The position numbers were made by a program, and so were the translations under genes. DNA of 64,000 nucleotides from Panonychus citri. Its lineage: Eukaryota > Arthropoda > Arachnida > Trombidiformes > Tetranychidae. Where the stretch lies: positions 1,302,001 through 1,366,000 of the forward strand of contig NW_026515428.1 in assembly GCF_014898815.1 (NCBI RefSeq). Reading direction: 5' to 3'. Positions 56,101 through 64,000 of this stretch are shown here, one piece after another; within the stretch, counting starts at the first letter, position 1, and each line of letters begins with the position of its first letter. The notes beneath the pieces are model-generated. The model worked only from the letters and a program-made list of their open reading frames with translations, did no database searches and had not been told where the DNA came from.

Positions 56101-57404
56101 ATCATAACAATCAATTCGGTTCGTTAATTTGTTTCTCTTTATTTTTCTCTATTAGATTAATGTTGGGAATCGCTGGTGTACCCGCTTTCCTACAGTTCGT
56201 TGGGTTTTTTTTCATGCCAGAATCGCCTCGATGGTTGATCAAGAAAGGAAAAGACGAACGAGCCAAACAAGTTCTGAACCGAATTCGTAGTTGTGATCAA
56301 TCAGCCCTATTAGAATTTAAAATGATCAGAGATAATTGTATAGAGGAAGCTGAAAAATCAGTCTTGCAAAATTCAAGTACCAATGTTTTGGCCAAAGTTT
56401 TAGCTTCTCAGCCCTTACGTCGAGCCCTTTTCGTGGGCTGTGCTCTGCAAGCGGTCGCTCAGGCTTCCGGGATAAACACTGTGATGTATTACAGTGCGAC
56501 CATCATTCAAATGTCCGGTATCTATGAAGAGACTTTGGCCATTTGGTTGGCCGCTGCCGTTGCCTCGGTTAACTTTATCTGTGGCTTTCTCGGGTTTTAC
56601 CTTGTTGAACGAACTGGTCGCCGAAAGTTGACCCTTGGCTCTTTGGGCGGTGTTATAATTTCTCTGCTTGTTCTTGCCGCTGGTTTCCAATTAGCTGAAT
56701 ATGAATCTCCCTCCATTCAGCCCATGCAGCCATTTAACTCTTCATCTCAATTAACAAATTTAGATCTTTGCTCTGTCCAAACCTCTTGTCGAGATTGTAT
56801 CGCTCGCCCTGAGTGCGGTTTCTGTTTCAACGATAATCCTCCCTGGAGCGATGGTTCTTGTTTACATGCTGCACCTTCAACTGAACTTGATTCGTCTTGG
56901 GATATAAGTCGATCTGCAACTGGAATGTGTTCAAACGGGACTATTGTTCCCGAAAAAAAGGTCTGGGCCTATGGTTGGTGTCCAACTAAATACGCTTGGG
57001 TTACGATTATGGGTCTTTGCCTTTATCTCTTCTTCTTTTCACCTGGAATGGGACCAATGCCCTGGACAATCAACGCGGAAATTTATCCCTTTTGGGCTCG
57101 AAGTGCCTGTTATTCAATATCTACTTCCGTAAATTGGGCTTTCAATCTGGCCGTTTCACTTACTTTCCTTTCCCTGACCAAGGCCATAACCCGTTACGGA
57201 GCTTTCTACCTTTATTCTTGCTTTGCGATTATCGGTTGGATCTATTTTGCCTTCGAATTACCAGAAACTCGAGGACGAACACTCGAAAATGTCGAAGAAT
57301 TGTTTCGACGCGGGAAAAAAGGCCAAGACAGTGAAGGAAAACGACCCGTTTCTTCAGTAAGCGTAACCACAATTAACAGTCAAACATCAATCGTTAAACA
57401 TTAA
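53119..57404 (+). CDS. Proton/myo-inositol cotransporter-like sugar transporter (SLC2A13 family)
   Basis: Exons 53119-53627 and 56156-57404 encode 585 residues. The ATG at 53119 (MALEPDQPFFVYTVSLLSAI) is preferred over an earlier in-frame non-ATG codon. Sugar-porter motifs are clear: GGFLFGYDTGIVSGAM in TM1, FGRRPVIL after TM2, MYIAEVAPDETRGALV, PESPRWLIKKG after TM6, SGINTVMYYSATIIQMSG in TM7, ERTGRRKLTLGSLGG, GPMPWTINAEIYPFWARS in TM10 and PETRGRTLE at the end. The Cys-rich exofacial loop (CSVQTSCRDCIARPECGFCF) between TM9 and TM10 is typical of HMIT/SLC2A13. Known family role: H+-coupled uptake of myo-inositol across plasma or endolysosomal membrane. The 2,528-nt intron is by far the longest of the window. 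Confidence 0.95.
53628..56155 (+). other. Intron of the SLC2A13-like gene
   Basis: GT-AG intron, very AT-rich, with many CAATTAATT-type strings. A 10-bp perfect hairpin lies at 54131-54155 (ATAATCTCTC, loop CCACT). No nested gene or transposon is recognised. Confidence 0.8.
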
Positions 57405-60400
57405 TAGTCGACAATTTGATAATTAAATCAAATGAAAATCACCAAACGAAAAAAAATTTATCATCTGTGATGACAAGTTATTTTTATCCAAATGAAAAAT
57501 AACAAAATACGATTAGTATTTTTATATAAAAACCGATTGTATTTTATTTTGCTAATTGTTCAATTGTAAAAAGTTAAAATTAATCAACAATAAGATATGT
57601 TTTTCTCAATGAGTTGTAAAAATTATTAATCAATTGTAAATGCAATGCATTTAAAATAAACTATAAAAACAAAACCTCAGAAAACAATAGCCAATCTATT
57701 AAAAGAAATTCAATCAATTCAATCAAATAACATGAAAAGCTGAATGTTGATCAACAATTTAATTAATTGTTGACAATTAATTAGAATTCATAGTTAGTTC
57801 GATGACCACCTGATGGCGGTAAAAGAATGAAAATAAAGAGGAGAAAGAAACTCTCTCTCTTTCTCATTACTTTTCATCTTCTTCATTGATGTTTAATCAC
57901 AATCAACTTTAATTACTTGTGATTTGAATTGTTTCTCAATAGTCTAAATTACATTAGTGTTCAACTAATTGTTTCACTTTTATTTTCCCATTGAAAAGAT
58001 AAACTCAAGTCTCCAATTCATTTTTCACAACTTCAAGTTCACAATTATCAATTAAAATAATTAATCCAGTTAATCAACTGATTGTAAAAAATAATCTTCA
58101 TCAATTTGAAAGTAAGTTAATTTTCACTTCCTACTAATTAAAATCATCTTGATCATCCAAACAATTACCTTTGGTTAACTGTAAATAATATTGATTATCA
58201 ATTGATTTTCTTTGGTCAGTTTCAAGTTTAATTGTTACAATTGATTGATCTCTAATTGATTAACTTAATTAGGAGAATATCAGTGAAATTGTAATTGTGA
58301 TTTAATCAACAATTCGAGACAATTAATTTTCTTTAAACTGTTTCTGTTGTTCTGGATTTTTTTTGTATTCGTTTTACTTTTTGATTGATTGAAGGGATCA
58401 CCTTTTAAATTGTCTGTTGATTGTTAATTGTTTCATTATTCATTCTGATTACTTCATAATTAGTTATCGTCATTCTTGTTGTGCATCTGTTAATATTAGT
58501 ATTATTAGAATCTAATAATTAGATGCAACTTTTTAGTTCGTAATTTGTATCGGTGTATTTTTAGATTTTTTCATCGATAAACAATATCAATTATCATTAG
58601 AACCTCAACTAATTGTGATTGCTGGTTAATTTTCATGATCAATGATTCAAATATTAGTTAATCTTTTCGAGTGTTTAGATTATCGAAATAGTGACTGGAT
58701 AGAGATTAGGCCAAGGTTTACAATGGAAAAAGTATAAAGCAAGTTGATTGTTAGTTCGTTATTGTTTAACTCAATGTAGGCGGAAAATAGGAAGAAATTA
58801 GTTCTAAACTATCATGGAAATCGAGGTTTGGATTGGAATCAAGAAAAAGTTTAGAAATTAAACAAAAACAGAAAATCAGCCATAGATTAATTTTAGAAAA
58901 TTGTGAAAATGTAAAGAAAAAGAGTTTGAATTAACTCAGTAAATCACCGAGTTAATATGTTTCTATGTAATTGAATTTTTCTCGATAATCAGCCTACTCG
59001 AAGCATCAAAATAAGAGAAAAATATTCAAATTTTATAGAACTGATCAGGTTGATATATATCATATTTCACAATTCGATTATCTCTTTTTGTTTCTTTCTT
59101 TTTGGCACTTTCACTTGTTGATTATCATTTATTGTGTCATCACCATGTTCAATCAGCTCGTAGAGTTTATTGTCATCAACGTAATAGACAAAGTAAAAAA
59201 CATCATTCTTGTTGCTATTATTAAGATGCAGAGTTAAAAGTGATTCCCATAATGATTATGATGAATAATACCTGGCCATGAATTAGAACAGGGTTGGACA
59301 AACGTCACAATCGAAGCCAAGTTTTGCCAATCAAAGAAAATAAATGAAGAAAAATAATGATCAGTATAAGAGGAAAAGAAACAGAAAATTGAGAGAAATC
59401 GAGTTTTCAATAAATGTTACCATTATAATTGTTCTAATGATGGTGCGGATGAAGATGCGGATCATGTGATGTTTTTGTTTCTCTAATAAATGAGTAAACA
59501 TTATCTCCCTTATTTTCCCTCTCTTTGTATTGTTGTTGTTGTCACTTCTTGATGGAAAGTTGGGGGTGAGGATATTGTCGCTTCATCTTGTTGATATATG
59601 ATGAGGGAAAACATTGAGTCGATCCATTTATAACTTTTCAAGAAGAAAATAGAAAAGTTCTTCCTGAAAAAGTTTAAAACCCAAAAATAAAACAACAGTT
59701 TCTCTTTCATGTTTCTTTTCCCATAGTTGATCCATAGCCATTGGGTAATGTAAACAAAGCTTTTTTCTTCTCCTTTCCATGAACTGTAAACACACCGAAC
59801 ACTGGAAATAATAATAGATGGTTAATTATTATTATAATAGTGATGAAGATAAAGATGAGAATACGCAGTTTGAGCGCAAAAAGGCAGAAAAAAAAATGAG
59901 AGAGCGAATCCAATGTAACCAGACGTCAGGAGAAAACGTTTAAAGATTTGCTTCTCCATTTTTCTTTCTCTGTGATTGAAAGAGATGATGGTGATGATAT
60001 AAATCTCATAGATGATTGATCCAGACAGTTGCCTCATCCTTTTCTCTGTTAATTGATCCTGGCTCAAGAGAGTTTATTTTTTCGCCCTCTCTCAGTAGAT
60101 TTTTCATCTCAACTTTAACGGGTTAATTTGAATTGATGAGGCAATAATAATACACAAATTAGTAGATTAGAAAAGTCTATTAGCTATTGACTAAAAAGAC
60201 ACTTGTAGCTTTGTATGTATTGACTTCTATAAACACCAATTGTAAAGCCAAAATATTGAAAAACTGTCACCAATTATAAATCAGTTTCAATCTTAAAGTC
60301 ACAGTATCATGACAATATTGATGATGCTGAAAATGATGATGTCGATGACGATAATGATACTGGTAAGAGAAAGATAAGCAAATAGAAGGTATTGATCAGC

Positions 60401-61082
60401 ATAATCTTTTATATTTTCTTATTCTTGACATTCATCCATGAGAATTGATCCTGGAACTGTGAAAGAGAATAAAGAAGAAAAAAAAAGAAAACAGAAAATT
60501 TAGTTTCAGTTACAAATCAATCGCATGTCAATATATCAGACAATTTGTTCAAGGTAAATAACACAAACCAAATGGAACACAAGGGCAACAAAATGATGAT
60601 GATGATGAAAAAAGAACAAGAAATCACAAGAAGATGATGAAGATAAAATTAAACGAGAGAAAAAAAAGATGAAGAATAAAAAAATTAGCAAAGAGAAAAG
60701 GAAAATGAAAAACAGTTACACTTGAAAAGCGAAACAGTTAACCAACCTTTCTAATCATTTTTTAACCATTTAAAAAGTAATTAACTGATGGTTATAGTCA
60801 AATAATCCATAAATCACCTTCTCTAATTAATTTAATCACCGTTCAAATTGAGAGAAATTTTCAAAGAATTAAAAAGATAAACGTTAATCATTTTGATTTA
60901 TTCTCAACAGAAAAACCGAAAAGAGAAAAATAGACAGAGAAGTCGAAAGAAACTCTAACCCTTTGTTACAGTAGCGCCAAAAGCGACAAGTGAGTTAATC
61001 CATTAGAGAGAAAAAAATTATTCACTTGTTACCTTTTTAATTGTTCTTTTTCATTTGAATTGTTTTAATTTGTCTACTTACA
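57405..61082. other. Intergenic region, no gene seen
   Basis: AATAAA-like strings soon after 57640 could end the transporter transcript. The rest is AT-rich, with purine and pyrimidine tracts. Minus-strand open frames at 59510-60067 are short, hydrophobic or low complexity and resemble no family. The string CTTACAG at about 61076-61082 looks like the acceptor of a 5' UTR intron of the next gene. Confidence 0.5.
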
Positions 61083-61111
61083 GATTTGATATTTTCTTTG
61101 ATTCCATCAAC

Positions 61112-62667
61112 ATGTCGGGTAGATGGTTGGCACAATCAACTAATCATGTTGAATCGAAATCCACTTGTGTTACCACAACTGTTAACGCTTTTGCCAAATT
61201 CAAGCAAATGGACATGGAGACCAAAACCACAGTGTAAGTGTTTTTTTCTTTTCTTTTTCTTTTGTCTTTTTTTCTGATTTTATTGTCGAAATTTTATTTG
61301 TCAAATTGATCGGTGGTTTTGTCGATAGTGTTTTATAGGTTTAGTGGTTTATGTTGAAGGGAATCGTTTCGGTGGAAGCGAGAGAAAAGCTTTCGTTGAT
61401 CGTCCATTTTCTTTTTCATGTTGGGCTTGTTTTCTATTCTTTTTCACTTTGTGTTTGGGTCATTTTTTGGTTGGTTTTATTTTCTCTTTTTTTTCTCTCT
61501 CTCTCTTTTTTTTATTCTTACAGGACAAGAACAAGGTTTGGTCCAGTTGCACGAAGTGGTACTGATGTTAAAGATATGTTGTTACGCTGGTGTCAAACAA
61601 AGACTTCCGGGTACCCGGTGAGTCTTTCATTTTATCTGCTCTTTTCTGTTAGTCTATTAATACAAACAGAGAAAGGGAGGGAAAAGATTTTATTGAAATT
61701 GGGTAACGTTGATCATCTACACTTTTGGTTAAGGTTAAAGATTTATAACTCAATTTATTGATTGGTGAGATGATTTCCACTTTAACCAATGTCAATCATC
61801 AATTGAAATCCAACAATCAATTCTTTTAACCTTTCCCTCCATTATCAAACAAAAGCTTTAAGGTGATGACAGGATGGGTGATTTCAAGATGAGGATTAGA
61901 AAAATTGAACTTGATTTTATTGCCTCTTTTTTTAAACTAAACATGGTCGATACACCCAACACCAAGGGTGAAGTTTTTATTGTTTATTTGGTAAATCAAA
62001 TGAACTATTTTCTGATTGTTGACTTATACATGATGAACAATCATCAACAACAACAACAGCAACAACGATTTCTCAAACAATAATCCAATCTCATCTTCTC
62101 GTTACGTTCAACTCAATTAAATAATTTTTTTAGGATAACGAGATTCTCGTTACGACATATGAAACTTGCCATCGAAATTTGATTTCTAATTATTTCCTTT
62201 CTCTTTTCTTTCCTCAGCATGTTAATATTGTTAATTTCTCATCTTCTTGGTGTGATGGGATGGCTTTTTGTGCACTTATCCATCATTATTATCCGGATGC
62301 ATTTGACTTTAGCACCTTGGATCCCAAGAATCGTCGATCTAATTTTGACCTTGCCTTTAAAACTGCTGAGTAAGTTTTGGAATCATCATAAATAGTAAAT
62401 AATTACTATCGAATTGGCTGTTTACTTTCCAATAGAACATTAATCATAACATTGCTTACATTATAATTCTATAATTAATTTAATGTTCTCTTTAATTTTC
62501 TAATATTTTATTATTTTCTCTCCTCTTTATATCCACACAGAGACAAAGCAGATATTGCTCCTCTTCTTGATACTGATGATATGATATTGATGAAAGATAA
62601 ACCAGATTGGAAATGTGTCTTTACTTACGTTCAAAGTATGTACAGGAAATTGAGGGAACTTGATTAA
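61112..62667 (+). CDS. Smoothelin-like calponin-homology (CH) domain protein
   Basis: Exons 61112-61233, 61524-61617, 62218-62369 and 62541-62667 encode 164 residues in one frame. After a short N-terminus (MSGRWLAQSTNHVESKSTCV, then NAFAKFKQMD) nearly the whole protein is a single CH domain: VKDMLLRWCQTKTSGYP, HVNIVNFSSSWCDGMAFCAL, HHYYPDAFDFSTLDPKNRRS, NFDLAFKTAEDKADIAPLLD, and FTYVQSMYRKLRELD at the end. This pattern (type-2 CH, FSSSW-DGMAFCALIH, CVFTYVQS) is that of smoothelin and smoothelin-like proteins, which bind actin-based structures or calmodulin. Long N-terminal regions of vertebrate smoothelins are absent, and further upstream exons cannot be excluded. Confidence 0.9.
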
Positions 62668-63502
62668 GGAAGAGTTAAAAAGAAGATGATAAAAGGCCAT
62701 TAATATTATCACCCCAGTTATTATTATTAATTTTAATTTCATTCATCATTGTCATAAAAAACATATCAACAAAACATTTATGTGGCTCATGTTTACACCC
62801 CAACACCAACAGGAAGAAAACAAGAGAAGCAAGTTAAATCGGCCCGACAATTAATCACCTTTCTCTATTTCTCTAAAATAATCAACCTCTTCATCCGACT
62901 ATTGGCCAACGCAACGAAAGACATTGAAAAACTTCTCTGGTAATCGAGTTTTTTTCCTCCTCCTAACAATAATACTGTAATTACCATAATTTATTTCGGA
63001 CTTTGGGTATAATTGACAGTTAATTCATTTGGTTGGTGACACAAATATATATAAAAGATAAAGTGATTTCTTCTGAAAGATCTGGATCAAAGATATTAAA
63101 TTCTGTTTCTTCATATCTCACCAACAATCACATGAACACATTTGATAAAAATACTATTTTTAAATTATCATGAAAATGTTGCAAACGAAAGCAAACCTCT
63201 CATATCATCAAATAACATCATACATTTCTCATACCAGTTTTAACAAAAATCAAACTATAATATTATAATATTAAATCATCTGATTGTAAAAGGTTGATTG
63301 TTATCAAAACAACAAAAAATAACAATCAAAATCCAAAAACATTTCAGTCATTGATACAAAGTTGTAATAAGTTATAAGACATTGAACGAATAAAACAAAA
63401 ACTAAAAAGATTCAAATTGTCAAAAACAATTGTGAAACCAAAAAAAGAGAAGAAAAAAGTTAATCACAATCAAATAAACTCGAAACAATTAAAACCCAAC
63501 AC
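62668..63502. other. Intergenic region between the CH-domain gene and the EEIG1-like gene
   Basis: AT-rich, with no coding signal. A TATATATAAAAG string at about 63046-63057 lies about 450 bp before the next start codon and could be a TATA box, but this is a weak guess. Confidence 0.4.
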
Positions 63503-64000
63503 ATGTTTCCCTCAAAAAGTATCGAAAACAGATCAAGATTCGGATCTCGAATATCCGATATTCTTTTTCTAGAAAATTCGCCAGATGGCAGCAGGTGAGT
63601 GAAGAATTTTTTCTCTCATAATGTTAACCAGTATCTCCAATGTAACCAGTGAGTTAATATTTTTTGTTTATCTTTCATTGAGCAACAATCATCATTTAAA
63701 TCATTTCTATTTATTAAAATCATCATTAATTGGGTTAATTAGAATAGTGTATTAATCTTTTAACTCAATTTCTCCATTGTAAGGATGACATTTTTAATGA
63801 GAAAAAAGAAGTATAAATTTGTTGTGTCATTTACCTTGGAAGAATTGAGTTCAGTTCCATTTGTAACTGGACAGATTTTTGTTAAATGTCGCCTTCTCGA
63901 AGGAGGATCGTTCCATTATATTTCTCCTAGGTAAGAATTTCGATTTCTTCTTTAAATTCTATTCTAAACTGATGATTAGTTTATTCCTTTTCCAACAAAT
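63503..64000 (+). CDS. EEIG1/FAM102-like NT-C2 domain protein, 5' end only
   Basis: Two exons are visible, 63503-63594 and 63784-63930, before a donor (GTAAGAAT). The gene continues past the window. Exon 2 reads MTFLMRKKKYKFVVSFTLEE then LSSVPFVTGQIFVKCRLLEG, which closely follows the start of vertebrate FAM102A/EEIG1 ([21 protein letters not shown]). Exon 1 adds about 31 residues in frame (MFPSKSIENRSRFGSRISDI on). The usual family start corresponds to the ATG at 63785, so exon 1 may be 5' UTR or a real N-terminal extension. The NT-C2 fold is thought to bind membranes. Role in this organism unknown. Confidence 0.85.

Noticed and set aside
61344..61761. Frames overlapping exon 2 of the CH-domain gene
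   Set aside because: They read through introns with Phe/Ser-rich pyrimidine tracts. The spliced frame explains the homology.
1..64000. CRISPR arrays, operons, ribosome binding sites, bacterial-type elements
   Set aside because: The window is eukaryotic with spliced genes. None of the repeats has the even spacing of a CRISPR array.
1..64000. tRNA or rRNA genes
   Set aside because: I saw no stretch with convincing tRNA A/B boxes and cloverleaf, nor rRNA-like sequence. A covariance-model scan would settle this.

Overview
This is nuclear DNA of an animal. Genes have short GT-AG introns (about 53 to 400 nt, one of 2.5 kb), the DNA is AT-rich, microsatellites are common, and the conserved genes are metazoan (FNDC3, Dicer, proton myo-inositol cotransporter, smoothelin-type CH protein, EEIG1/FAM102). 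An intact DExD/H helicase in the Dicer suggests an arthropod Dicer-2-like enzyme. An acariform mite (spider-mite-like) is my best guess from overall texture, but this is inference and not proven. Every gene I can support lies on the + strand.

Layout: 1-5740 holds a six-exon FNDC3-like gene that keeps the N-terminal FNDC3 motif, one fibronectin III domain and the C-terminal membrane anchor. 5741-10600 is low-complexity 3' flank. 10600-45000 is an unusual array in which KCTD/BACURD-type BTB genes alternate with shards of a Dicer gene. I count ten BTB genes with complete three-exon structures, two nearly complete but frameshifted copies, three truncated or chimeric copies and two exon-1 remnants, interleaved with about twenty Dicer pieces. 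46452-51688 is the nearly complete source-like Dicer, whose frame is broken by a 2-nt deficit at about 48777. 53119-57404 is an SLC2A13-like sugar transporter, 61112-62667 a smoothelin-like calponin-homology protein, and 63503 to the window end is the start of an EEIG1/FAM102 gene.

How it fits together: BACURD proteins are adaptors that pair a Cullin-3-binding BTB domain with a C-terminal region. Here promoter and BTB parts are reused while the C-terminal half is swapped among at least four sequence types, as expected if substrate recognition diversifies on a constant ligase-docking module. The Dicer shards are mostly co-duplicated passengers: they are all in the sense orientation, scrambled in order and of mixed age. 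At two places they are joined to BTB exons, once in frame and once out of frame. At least four TA-flanked terminal-inverted-repeat elements, a fifth one supported by an empty site, and a three-copy inverted-repeat element punctuate the array and let the order of events be read. Whether the shards feed back on RNA interference is open, and is the main question this window raises.
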